A stretch of DNA of 64,000 bases from Rhizoclosmatium globosum (lineage: Eukaryota; Chytridiomycota; Chytridiomycetes; Chytridiales; Chytriomycetaceae). The stretch spans positions 1-64,000 of the forward strand of contig MCGO01000186.1 in assembly GCA_002104985.1 (NCBI GenBank), given 5' to 3'. The position numbers and the translations under genes were made by a program. The stretch's first letter is position 1; each line of letters begins with the position of its first letter. The notes below the pieces were generated by a model that had not been told where the DNA came from, made no database searches, and saw only the letters and a program-made list of their open reading frames with translations. Below, piece by piece: positions 33,051 to 44,700 of this stretch.

Positions 33051-36000
33051 ATGCTTCGAAGTGTCGCCGCCGCCGAGCCGCCGCAATCGCCAAAGACCGC
33101 GTCGCAGCCAACGATCCTCGCGGCGAATCGCGGTGAAATTGCCCTGAGAATCATCAGAGCCGGACGCGAACTGAACATGAAATGCATTGTACTTTGTCGC
33201 TTTCGTTGCTGCCTAAAACAACCCTAACCCTAAGTCTATGTATTAGGCTATCTACTCGTTCGAAGACAGGCTCTCAATGCACAGAACTAGGGCGGACAAG
33301 TCCTACCAAATCGGTTCCCCTGAAACCCACACCCCTGTTGGAGGTACCCCACTCCACTCCACTCAACTTTACTCCAACCACATCTAACGAGTAACTAACG
33401 AGTAACTCCCCCGCCTCTTTCTCCCCCGCAACCCCCCACCAGCATACCTCGCAATCAACGACATCATCGACATTGCAAAGTCAAAGAACGTCGACGTGAT
33501 CCACCCCGGATACGGTTTCCTCTCGGAGAACCCTCAATTCGCAGCTGCCTGTGAAGCTGCGGGAATTGCGTTCGTGGGTCCCGCGCCTGAAGTCATTCTT
33601 GCGTGTGGAGATAAGACGAAGGCGAGAGAGATGGCGATTAAGGCGGGTGTGCCTGTTGTTCCTGGGTCCGATGGCGCTGTTAAGAATGTGAGCTCTATTT
33701 TTGATAAACACACGTGTTGTGCGTGTGTGTGTGTGCTTTATCTCTGTTGGACTCATGCATCAAAAAAAAACACGAATAGGCGACTGATGCCGTTGCCTTT
33801 GCGGAGAAACATGGTCTTCCAATCATTATCAAAGCTGCGAATGGTGGTGGTGGTCGTGGAATGCGTGTAGTCAGAGACATGGAATCCCTTCCTATGCTCT
33901 TTGAACGTGCTCGATCTGAATCTCTTTCTGCGTTCGGTGACGACACTCTCTTTATCGAAAAGTTGATTGAGAAGCCAAGGTTCGTCACCACACATGTTGT
34001 TGCATTGGTCACCATAGATAACGAAACCTCTAAAATTACAAACCACCTACCAACAGACACATTGAAGTACAGATCCTCGCAGATGGACAAGGAAACGTTA
34101 TCCACTTGTACGAGCGTGACTGTTCCGTTCAACGTCGTCACCAGAAAGTCGTTGAATACGGTCCCTCCTTCCTCCCCGAAGCCAAACGCCAACTTCTCCT
34201 CGATGATGCAATCAAATTGGCAAAAGCGTCTGGATACAAGAATGCTGGAACAGTCGAGTTCCTCGTTGACCAGAACGACACACACTATTTCATTGAAATC
34301 AACCCGCGTGTGCAGGTGGAGCACTGTGTTACTGAGGAGATTACGGGAGTCGATATTGTTGCTTCGCAAATTCAGATTGCGTTGGGCAAGTCACTGCCTG
34401 AGTTGGGATTGACGCAGGATAAGATTCAGATGCGGTGAGTTTGGGTTTCTTTGTTTTGGTGAATGGCTAAACAAATCTAAAAATGATAGTGGATTCGCTA
34501 TTCAATGCCGTATCACTGCTGAAGACCCTCGTCAGAACTTCCAGCCTGATAGTGGAAGAATCTCAATGTACAGATCCCCTGGTGGTAACGGTATCCGTCT
34601 TGACGGTGGACCAGCTTACTCGGGTGCCCTCATTTCCCCACACTACGACTCTCTTCTCGTCAAGTGTATCGCCGTTGGCAGAGACTACACCGCCTCCCGT
34701 CTCAAAATGCTTGCCGCTCTCTCCGAGTTCCGTGTCCGTGGAATCAAGAACAACATCGACTGGCTCATGAAACTCCTCCAACACCCTACATTTGCCGCTG
34801 GTGGTAAAGTCTGGACGACTTTCATTGACGACACACCCGAACTCTTCCGCGACTACGAGCACGAGCAAAAGTGCGGTCAGCAGTTAATGCGATACCTCGG
34901 AGAACTCATTGTCAACGGCCCACAAGTCCCCGGCCAAGTCGGCGTCCCAGAACTCAAAGGCGAAGCCATTGTCCCAGAACTCCCCAACGCCCCTCCAACA
35001 GCCGCAACAGTCTCCTGCCTGAAAGGATGGCGCAACATCCTCGTCGACCAAGGCCCCGACGCATTCTGTGCCGCAATCCGAAAACACCCAGGAGTCCTCG
35101 TCACAGACACAACCTGGCGTGACGCCCACCAATCCATCCTCGCAACCCGCGTCCGAACAATCGACATTGCCAAAATCGCACCCCTCACCTCTCACGCCCT
35201 CCAAAACTGTTTCTCTCTCGAATCATGGGGCGGAGCCACATTCGACGTATCCCTCCGATTCCTCAAAGAATGTCCATGGGACCGTCTCGACATTCTCCGC
35301 AAACTCGTACCCAACATTCCATTCCAGATGCTCCTCCGAGGCGCGAACGCTGTCGGGTACACAGCGTACCCGGACCACGTCGTCTACGAGTTTTGTGAAC
35401 ACGCCGTCAAACACGGGATGGATATTTTCCGAGTCTTTGATTCCCTCAACTACGTGGATAACTTGAAACTTGGTATCGACGCGGTGAAGAAGGCTGGTGG
35501 AGTTGCTGAAGCTGCGATCTCGTACACTGGAGATGTGAGCGACTTGTCAAAGAAGAGGTATGATCTCGCGTATTACTTGGATTTGACGGATAAGCTTGTT
35601 GCCGATGGGATTCATATTTTGGGGATTAAGGATATGGCTGGTTTGTTGAAGCCGCGGGCTGCTACAATGTTGATTGGAGCGATTAGAAAGAAGTATCCGG
35701 ATTTGGTTATTCACTTGCACACGGTGAGTTTATTGGGGTTTTTGGCTGATGTTGGAAGCTAAAGGTTGGATGTTTAGCACGACACTGCTGGAACTGGTAT
35801 TGCTACTTACCTTGCTGCCGTTGCTGCTGGTGTTGATATTGTTGACTGTGCTGTTGACTCGCTCTCTGGGCAAACGTCCCAGCCATCTATGGGTGCCTTT
35901 GTTGCTTCTGCCGAGAACACTGGAATCGAACCATCTGCTGTTCAAGCTCTCTCTGGATACTGGGAACAAATCCGTCTTCTCTACTCTCCATTCGAATCAC

Positions 36001-37004
36001 CAATGCCACCATCCGACTCATCCATCTATTACACAGAAATGCCAGGTGGTCAATACACTAACTTGCAATTCCAATCCCGTCAACTTGGTCTCGGTAAAGA
36101 ATGGACACGTATCAAAGCTGCGTATGCCCAAGCCAACCGGCTTTGTGGTGACATTGTGAAAGTAACTCCATCCTCCAAAGTCGTTGGTGACTTGGCTCAG
36201 TTCATGGTTGCCCAAAACTTGTCTGAACAAGATGTCCACGACCGCGCCGGAACTCTCTCCTTCCCGCAATCTGTAGTCGAGTACTTTCAAGGATACCTTG
36301 GTCAACCTCCATACGGCTACCCAGAGCCCCTCCGCACCAAGATCCTCACCGCCAAGAACGTCCACCCCGTCAACGGCCGCCCAGGTGCATCCATGCCCGC
36401 CATCAACATGAACGACCTCAAAGCCTCCCTCATCGAGAAATTCGGCGACGACATCCGCGACGTGGACGTCCTCTCCGCCGCCCTCTACCCAAAAGTATTT
36501 GACGAATACCGCACCGCAATCGACCTGTTCGGCCCCATCCAACTCATCCCAACCCAATACTTCCTCCGCCCCATGGAAATCGGCGAGGAATTCGAGTACA
36601 TTGGCGAAGAAGGAAACCACATGATTGTCCGCTTCGTAGCCGTTGGACCTCTCGACGAAATCACGCTCCGCCGCGACGTGTTCTTTATGATTGATGGTGA
36701 AGCGCGGGTGATTGATGTTCCTGATAAGGCTGGGGAGAAGACTGCAAAGGCGACATCGATTGTGCGTGTGAAGGCGGACCCGAAGTCGAAGCATGAGTGT
36801 GGAGCGCCGATGGCTGGTCTTGTTGTAGATGTTCCTGTGAAGGAGGGACAGGCTGTGAAAATGGGACAACCGATTGCGGTGTTGTCGGCTATGAAGATGG
36901 AGACAATTGTTGCGGCGACTATGGATGGTGTTGTGGAGAAGGTTTGTGTTAAGCAAGGTGATTATATTGCGTCTGGGGATTTGATTGCAAGGGTTGTGGA
37001 GTGA
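33051..37004 (+). CDS. PYC: Pyruvate carboxylase
   Basis: Seven exons (33051-33188, 33247-33343, 33443-33687, 33780-33979, 34057-34434, 34490-35723, 35778-37004) join to 1172 residues, the standard eukaryotic length. Biotin carboxylase: [35 protein letters not shown]. Carboxyltransferase: [18 protein letters not shown] and IHLHTHDTAGTG with the metal ligands. Biotin carrier: VLSAMKMET with the biotinylated lysine, near the C terminus. The enzyme makes oxaloacetate from pyruvate and bicarbonate using ATP. The start [11 protein letters not shown] could be a weak mitochondrial signal, but fungal PYC is often cytosolic. The third intron position contains GT repeats, and intron 1 contains ACCCTAACCCTAA. 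No frame break is present. Confidence 0.97.
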
Positions 37005-37162
37005 TTTTTGGTTTGGTTTTGAGTTTTTTTAGTTATAAAACTAGTGCTATTTGAAAACTTTATCCAGACGTTTATGCTAAATGAAATTGAAGTTACTTAT
37101 ATTACCTATACACATTTACTTCCAAATAGCAATGATCAACATTTATTCTGTCCGAGACCAAA

Positions 37163-39694
37163 TCACCCAATTAACTCTTTTTCTAATTCAGAAACCATAG
37201 CATCCAGCTGCTCCAATTTGTCGATCCGTACTTTCTTGCGATGTACATTTTGCGACCAAGAATAGGTTGAAGAAGATTCCCTACCATAAGAATCCACATT
37301 GATATTGACAGAACATCCTGGATAATTGACTAGAGATCCATAGAAGTAAGGAGAATCGGCTTTTGAAGCCAAGAACATTGCATTTGGAATCGAATCCAAG
37401 TTAATCTTTGAGTGTAAACTCATCAATCCAACCACAACTTCTACGTTATTCAAAAATCCGGGCATGCAAGGGATTTTGTACACGGAAGTACATGAGTCAA
37501 GCTGCTGTCGTTGAACAAAAACAACAATATATCCAGGATAGTCTCTGCGTTTCAATACAAAGAATATATCAAAACCTGACTCGTCATCACCATTCAACAC
37601 GACTTGCAACTTTCTGCCGTCAAAAAAATCGCAGGAAATGTTATCCGCATTCTTTTGCAAGATGAATTGAGACAAATCAGGCCCATATTGTTCGTTTGAA
37701 TGGAATACGCTCGCAACACGGATGTGAACAGTTGAATCAAGAAACGCCGAATTCAATTGTGATCCTCGCAATATATCAGACACACAAACTTCATTGTACC
37801 CCAAGACGAGAAATGCATTGATTCGAACACAATAGAAATGAGCGTCGAAAGACTGTGACGAAAGCCGAACAGACGAGTCGGGATAACGATCAATGAGACT
37901 CAACAATTCCTTCAATGATGCCATAAGTCCAACTTCATATTCGTCAAGCACGTTTTGTTCATTTTCTTGTCTTTCCAGAACTTGTGGTATGACAAAATAT
38001 GGAACAATAACGCGTCCATCTTCTTGAATCAAACACATTCCAGCTGATATCAAGTCATTCCAGCTAATGTTTTGAGCGAAAGGCAAAGCCAATTTTCCGA
38101 ATGGACAAAAAAGCAGATTCTTGACAGGAGTGTTGGTGAATGAGAATGCGAGTAGTTTCAATGTGTCAGAAACCGATAATTCCAGATTCCAAATGTCGAG
38201 AAGTACTGCATTTCGAGCCTTTTGGAATTCTTCTTCTGCCCAGGTCTCTTCATTCATTTGACTTAATTTCTTGGCAAATTGTGTAAGAAGTCCTGGAACT
38301 CCGCCCAAATAGTAAACGTTTTTTGCAAATTTGTTGCTGATTACAAAGTTCGGATGACGCTTCAAAATACACGGCACAATCATATCGATAGCCTCTCCAT
38401 GTGTCAGAAATTGAATAGGAATATTTTCAATGCCAGGATGAGACATACACGCTGCTCTTGTCATGTTTAAGTCCGTACCAGTGAGCAGACAAAACAAAGT
38501 AACGCATGAGGATTCCGAGATACAAGACGAATTACACAACGTGTCCAACAGAAGGTTGAAGTTAACATCCCCCAATTCTTGATATTCATCAACACAAACA
38601 AACAGAAGCACATCGCCTGTACCACCACTCTTCTTCCAGTGATAATCAACAATTAATAAAACCAAACCAAGAGTCAATTGGTTTCTGTTAGAAGGTGAGT
38701 TGCCGCACATCCACTCTTCAAAAGTGACATGTGATTTGAAAATGGCGTGTAAGACTCGCCAAGCAAATGAACACTGAATCCCAAGATGTTCATCAATCCA
38801 ACTGCTTGCATTTCCTAATTTTCCAAAGGAAATTATAACTTCAAGGCGTTTTCCTGGGATACCAGTTATATCCAGAATCGTTCTTGAGCATTCTTCTAAA
38901 AGACGGGTTTTACCCAGACCAGGACCTCCAACACACACAGGAATTGGTCGCCTGCTTTGATCTCTACAAGTCCGATATTTATGGGTCTTTATGAAACATT
39001 GTGCAATGAGTTTGATGCATCCGTCTCGTCCAACCAAAGGAAACGCTTGTTCTTGGTTCACTACTGGACTTTCGGAAATGTCTGTAAACTCAGATGCTGT
39101 TAACCAGTCGTTTAGAGCCTTTGGTATCATTCGAATTGAGATGGAACTCGTGAACTTTTTTCCAGCTGCAACAGCTGCTCTCCAATTTTTAGAATGTACG
39201 TTCAGTGAGCCTGAAGGATAAAACTTACATGGAACAAGGACTATTACATGATAAACTTTGTCAGAACTTGAAGCCAAATAGAACGAAAGCTGTTCCCAAG
39301 GGACCATCACCTGCAACCAACCTGGTAAACAAACGTTGAGTTTTTTTAGCATACAAACTTTAAAGGTGAATCCATCCGATTGCAGATGCTTTCCAATGGT
39401 TGAATCGGCCTCAGACCCATCACACCTAGATCCATCTTTCCCAAACTCACCACCAAAGCATACTACATTCATTGCCTGTATGGATTGCTCAACCTCAAGC
39501 TTGGTCAACCCTTCGCCATCGTCCTTCAAGACCTTTAGGAGCGTAAGATGTGCGGCATCAAGGCCTGCTAACCGAGACTTCATCTTCGCATATACCACAT
39601 CCTTCAGACTATCAACTGAAGTAGTGAGATCGTCTACAACCACTTCAAAGTTTGTGAGGCAGGCGTTGTTGAAAAGGCAAACGATTTTTGGCAT
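37163..39694 (-). CDS. Crinkler-type protein with P-loop ATPase
   Basis: An uninterrupted 843-residue ORF. Residues 1 to about 85 form a ubiquitin-like Crinkler header (start MPKIVCLFNN; SLKDVVYAKMKSRLAGLDAA; LTLLKVLKDDGEGL). From about 245 there is a P-loop ATPase with Walker A GGPGLGKTRLLEE and Walker B LLFVCVDEYQE, resembling STAND-like NTPases. The C-terminal region about 650-790 has the sheet pattern of a restriction-endonuclease fold (ESGFDIFFVLKRRDYPGYIV then VFVQRQQ), but the usual E/Q-x-K catalytic pair reads QRQ, so nuclease activity may be lost. There is no signal peptide. Crinkler-type proteins occur in oomycetes and chytrids, including saprotrophs, with roles in host interaction or inter-organism conflict. 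The role here is unknown. Confidence 0.75.
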   Translation of the reverse strand: MPKIVCLFNNACLTNFEVVVDDLTTSVDSLKDVVYAKMKSRLAGLDAAHLTLLKVLKDDGEGLTKLEVEQSIQAMNVVCFGGEFGKDGSRCDGSEADSTIGKHLQSDGFTFKVCMLKKLNVCLPGWLQVMVPWEQLSFYLASSSDKVYHVIVLVPCKFYPSGSLNVHSKNWRAAVAAGKKFTSSISIRMIPKALNDWLTASEFTDISESPVVNQEQAFPLVGRDGCIKLIAQCFIKTHKYRTCRDQSRRPIPVCVGGPGLGKTRLLEECSRTILDITGIPGKRLEVIISFGKLGNASSWIDEHLGIQCSFAWRVLHAIFKSHVTFEEWMCGNSPSNRNQLTLGLVLLIVDYHWKKSGGTGDVLLFVCVDEYQELGDVNFNLLLDTLCNSSCISESSCVTLFCLLTGTDLNMTRAACMSHPGIENIPIQFLTHGEAIDMIVPCILKRHPNFVISNKFAKNVYYLGGVPGLLTQFAKKLSQMNEETWAEEEFQKARNAVLLDIWNLELSVSDTLKLLAFSFTNTPVKNLLFCPFGKLALPFAQNISWNDLISAGMCLIQEDGRVIVPYFVIPQVLERQENEQNVLDEYEVGLMASLKELLSLIDRYPDSSVRLSSQSFDAHFYCVRINAFLVLGYNEVCVSDILRGSQLNSAFLDSTVHIRVASVFHSNEQYGPDLSQFILQKNADNISCDFFDGRKLQVVLNGDDESGFDIFFVLKRRDYPGYIVVFVQRQQLDSCTSVYKIPCMPGFLNNVEVVVGLMSLHSKINLDSIPNAMFLASKADSPYFYGSLVNYPGCSVNINVDSYGRESSSTYSWSQNVHRKKVRIDKLEQLDAMVSELEKELIG

Positions 39695-39972
39695 CTTACT
39701 TATTTTTGGAATTTGGAAATCATGAAACGGACTCTACCACGTAACCACATGATGTAAAACGTTTCCTTTAATTCGCTATAACAACAGATGGGGTAATCTT
39801 TAGTGATGGCGACTCCTTCTTCATATATTGTACATAATTCTAAACAAAGAATTCTTCAATCCCATCAACTTCGTCGTATAGGTTATCACGACGGGTATCC
39901 CTATTTCCATGACGCCAAGCATGACATCATTTTACAACATCCAGATGTTTGTGTCCCGTCATTAAAAACCCA

Positions 39973-41623
39973 TCAAGAAACACCACATGATGTCCTTGAA
40001 CTTAATCCAAAACAGACCACATCAAATCCATATCTGTGTCTGGAAGTAGAGTACACCGCGTCGAAGCACCGTTGAAGTGAACAACCATTGGGTAAATGCT
40101 CAGACTCAGATGAATCCAAGTAGCTGCTCAGGTAGGAAATAGGGTGGGCATCGCAGAAATAAACGCAAGACACGTTGTTGATTTTCCTGTTCCCGGTGGT
40201 CCAAGAATCACAACCCTTTCGTTGATGAATTTGAACTGATCACGGAACCGCACTCAAGGACAAGTTTTGATGTTGCGGGTGGAACTAATCCTGACTCTAC
40301 AAAATAATCTGAATCCAGTTCAAATAGAGGTGGGGTTTCGTCGTAGGTATGATGACAGTTGATAGTATGTGGATTCCAAGTGACCTCCTTGAAGGGTTGA
40401 AAAAAGGCTAGAGTTCTAAGAGTTAGCCTTCTCGGTATCAAATTAAGTCGATGAACTTTACAAGGCACGGCAGGAGGTAGAACCAGCACAGGACAAAGTT
40501 TTCTTGGGAGGGAAGCTGTTTATACGGAGAGCTGCTTCATTGGGTTTATGAGCTATGGTTTTAAAGAGCTGTAAGAGAAAAAGAAAGCGTGCTTTAGAAG
40601 GGAGTACGATACACATACCTTGAACGTTAACCCATTAGCTGGCGGCAGATATTGCTGGATTCGAAGGATTCACTCCGAATCCTCCGAATCTTTTCAAATC
40701 CGATGAAACCTGCGTTTTGAGCAGATATTCAACGCCGAATCCTTCCAGGATTTTGAAATCCTGCAAATCCAAGGTTTTGGGCAGATATTCAGACACGAAC
40801 CTTGCTAATCCAACAAATCCTCCAGCGTTTCTGAATCCGATTCCAATCCACCTGAATCCTTTCCATTTTGGGTGTAAAAACTGAAACCAGGGGTTGAGCA
40901 CGATTCGAAGGATTCGAAAGCAAGATTCGGGTCTGAAACAAACAAAATCAGAACTTTCATTTCGTTTACTTCTGAACTTTAAAACTTTCTTCTTCACTTC
41001 CTCTTCAACAGCGACTGCAAATCAAGTGATTCTGAAAATAATATCCCAAACTTTTCTTGGCTACCTATTAATCCACGGGTCTCCTACCTTGAATTGTTTC
41101 AACAGATTATTTTTGGCAACGCTAACAGTTGCGGCAGGTTTTGGTACCAACTTGTTGGAGGAGACCAAACCTCGAAGTCCAGCTTGAAATCGACGAACCC
41201 AACCCCAACCCTTGCAGGATTTGATCTCAAACAGAATTGGCTGGACCGAATATCAAATCCTGCAAATCCTGTGAATATCTGCCGACCACTATTGTATGTT
41301 TTGCAGGTTCCTGAAGTGGATCCGAAAACAGATTTCTGGTAGCCGTGATCAGAATCAACGGCATCATCTTCGTCTTCATCTTCGGTGTACGCTTGATCCA
41401 TTGTTTCTTTAGATGCTCCCAACTCTTCTGCCGTAAACCCTCCCACGTCTCCCTTAAAGACCCTTACGAGGGTAAGGTCTGCAGTATTGAGATCCCTCAA
41501 CCGGAATCGCCTCTTCAAACGAATAGCATCTTTTAGATGTTCAACCGTGAGTGACCCTTCAATGTCAACGTGAAACGCCGTGAGGTTGGCATCGGTGGAG
41601 AGAACACAGAAGATTGTGAGCAT
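39973..41623 (-). pseudogene. Broken Crinkler-type gene
   Basis: A Crinkler-like header starts at the ATG near 41623 (first residues MLTIFCVLST; later TVEHLKDAIRLKRRFRLRDL). About 700 bp of AAATCC-rich sequence follows. Then, past an apparent intron at about 40572-40618, fragments resembling the linker and P-loop of Crinkler proteins appear (TYDETPPLFELDSDYFVE; Walker A GPPGTGKST near 40190), spread over different frames with at least three breaks. The 3' part decays without a clear end. It is smaller than and not closely similar to the intact neighbour at 37163-39694. I interpret it as a degraded second copy. Separate fragments are also possible. Confidence 0.55.
40640..41300. repeat. AAATCC-rich repeat island inside a Crinkler-like gene
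   Basis: Dense AAATCC, AATCCT and GAATCC words, with three or more copies of GCAGATATTC (near 40716, 40780 and, inverted, 41275). The composition resembles 2820-3000. The island lies between the header and P-loop parts of the broken Crinkler gene. Confidence 0.5.
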
Positions 41624-41782
41624 CGTTTTTCTCTTCCTTGAGAACAGCATAGAGAACAAAGGTATTAAATTGAATTAAAAAGTACATCAATGATTTTGTT
41701 ACTCTTCCGTTCATCAATTTGTTGTTCAATATCATTTCTCTGTTTTCATTTCCAAATTTGGGAGCTGAGTTGAAACAAGAAG

Positions 41783-44700
41783 ATGCAACTGGATGCAGAT
41801 GTGCTTGTGAACCCTGGACCAGGCATGGCGGGAGTGTTCCGCATCACATCGACGATAGTGAATCTTGCCGAGGGAGTACCGCACGATCGGGCACGGATTC
41901 GACGACTTGCTTTAAGGATTCAGGTGTGTGTACCCGTTGACAGCTAATTGGGTAGTTCGTGTTAACCTAGTTTGGTGTGTGTGTGTGTATATTGTAGATG
42001 CTCAGTCTCTCGTTGAACACTCTTTCGCACTTTGGAGAACTGGGCGATGTTGGAAGCACCGAAGAAGGTGGTGCATCGACACCAAAGCAAACTAGGCCTG
42101 GCACACCTTCAATTGCTTCAATTGGTTCAAAAGAAAAGGAAAAGCGACTGAGTCTCGTTGAATCGGCAAAGAACAAGTTGGCGGCAATTGTCACTACTTC
42201 GTCGCCACTTTCAATGTCAACTTCGAATCAAACTTCAAATTTAAATCACTCTTCAAACGACGCTGACTCAGACTTCGAAGACAGTGAAAAGGAGGCCGCC
42301 CAGTTGGTTCAGCGGAAAATGTCGTCTCGGGCTTGGAATGCTGTCAGGCGTCTTTCTTCAATGGCCCTGTCTCCACTCGCTCAAACTGCAATGCCACAAC
42401 TGCCACTTGAGCAACAGCAGCTGCAACTGCCTGGAACTATCCCCCTCTCTCCCTCCCGCCGCATTCCTCCCTCCCACATGTCCCTCTCTTCCCTCCTGCT
42501 TCTCCTTGAACGCATCAAGGGCTTCATCAAGAACAACTCTTCAAGTGACTTGCTCAGAATAATGGGTACCCGTCAACGCTTTGAAGATCGTCTAAAAGGA
42601 TTTCAAGGACTTGTTCGTACCTGGGTCGAGGAAGTTGGTGATGGGGTGTGTATTTGTGTTTGATCACAAGCGAGATTGGTTGAGTGCACCTGCAACTAGA
42701 GAAAGAACAATTCATCACAACAAGATGACTCAGAGAGACCGAGTTTGAATCTTTCAGGGAACAGGGCAATAGCGAGTGGACCGAACATTATCAAAAGTGT
42801 GAGGAAAGAATAGCGAGTGAAGGACATCAAACGATCAGCACTCTTCAGACACCGCCGTTATCTCTTCTTCTGTCTCTAACTTACCACGTTTGGCATTACA
42901 ATCCAAACTAACCAACACTCAAAGATCGACTCACCGGAAACATATGACCTCGACGACGTACAAGATATAGTCTCAGACATTGAATCACTCAAACAAATTC
43001 TATCAACTCATATCCTACGAGTCACTGGGGACCGCGAATATTCCCCCAAAAAATCACAACCCAATCTTGACGAAAATCAAGACTATGATTCTAGCACCGA
43101 CGAAGACGGCGACTTTTCCCTCCTCCCCGAACTCCATATCCCCGTCGGAATGTATCCTGCATCCCTCGAATTCGCACACAGACGTCTGTCAGAACTCCTC
43201 GCAATCTCTCAGGAATCAACACACCTGGCCGCTGTGTTCCAAACACCCGTCCAATCCTCAGATACAGACCACTACAGCATCGATATTTCCCTTGAAATCA
43301 AATGGCTCAGTCTTGTTGTGAAGGCTCTTTCAGGATACCAGCCTCTTTCTCCGGGCTCCATCTCTCCATATGATCTCGATGAAGAAGGGGACGGTGCACC
43401 GTTGGGACCTATTGGAGTCTCTGAATCAGTCAGAGGATCCCTATTTCCACATGGGAACTCTGTGTTTGATGCACGCGATGTTGTCATTAAACGAGTTCGT
43501 ACTCCAAAGAAACGTGACACTCGACAGCAATTCTATGAATCCGTACGTCTTATTTATTTATGGTTTCCTTGACTATAACCTAACCCCAATTGTTCAGAGT
43601 TTATCATGGCTCCAAACATCTGCAACAAACAAATCCCTCAAAATACTTCCACTTCTCGGTGTATGCTACGAAACAATCCCACCTCTCCTCGTAACGCCAT
43701 ACCTCAAAAACGGAAACATTTTGCAGTACTCGAAACTATACCCGGGACATTCCCTTCGTTTGCTGACTGAGACTGCTTCGACAATGTCTGCGCTTCATTC
43801 GCTTGGGATCTTGCACGGTGCACTGCGATCCTCGAATGTGTTGGTCGATGACGCCGGGAAAGCTGTTGTTGCTGATTTCGGATTGTGGGAGTATCGACGA
43901 GATGTTGGGATTGATGGTTTAGCGAGGAATGGATGGCGACGATGGACAGCCCCAGAAGTCCTTCGTGGAGGTAATAATTACCCACCCGATTTCTTTTTTT
44001 GCTGACTAATGCCGTCATATTAGGAAATCTGAAACCACACTCTGATGTATACAGTTTCGCCATGACAATGTACGAGATCCTCTCAGGAAACATGCCCTTC
44101 CACAACACCCTAAACGACCCTGACGACCCCAACTCCGGATTCGAGCCTGACACTGAAGAAAGCGATATCGCGCGATTAGTCCTCTTCGACTCAATTCGTC
44201 CAACAAGGCCGTCTCACTGCCCAGACAAATTCTGGGCTCTGATTGAATCGTGTTGGATCCAAGACCCGTTACAACGTCCCTCGTTTTCAAGCATCGAAGG
44301 GCAATTACAGACCTTGTTGAAGATGCAAGCGCAATTCCGTCGTCAATCTCAAATCAAATCACGCGCGGAAGCGTTTTTGGTTGAAGTCCCGTTGGATGAT
44401 TTGATGAGCTCTGTGATGGCGGTTGGATCGCCAAAGTCGACTGCGAGGAACTCGTTGAATGTTGCGATTCCGTCTGCGGTTCCTGACCGTGTTTATGAGA
44501 AGGATCTTGATTCTGCAAAGTCGTCGAGTCGGATTAGTGTGAATTTGTCGTTTAACTTGGACTCGAATGTGTTGTTGTCGACGATTCGGCCGCTTCCGCT
44601 TGGTATTGATTTGCCGCCGGAGTCTGATGAGTCTGATACGGACTCTGATGGTGAAAATCTTCCAATTGATACGATTGAAGAATGGTCTTCCGAATATGAC

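Noticed and set aside
36018..36956. 312-residue minus-strand ORF inside pyruvate carboxylase
   Set aside because: It is antisense to a conserved exon with codon bias on the plus strand. The His/Arg/Leu-rich product is typical of shadow frames.
39806..40075. 90-residue plus-strand ORF next to the Crinkler genes
   Set aside because: It has reasonable length but lies over the degraded 3' part of the minus-strand Crinkler-like pseudogene and shows no domain. Left unannotated.
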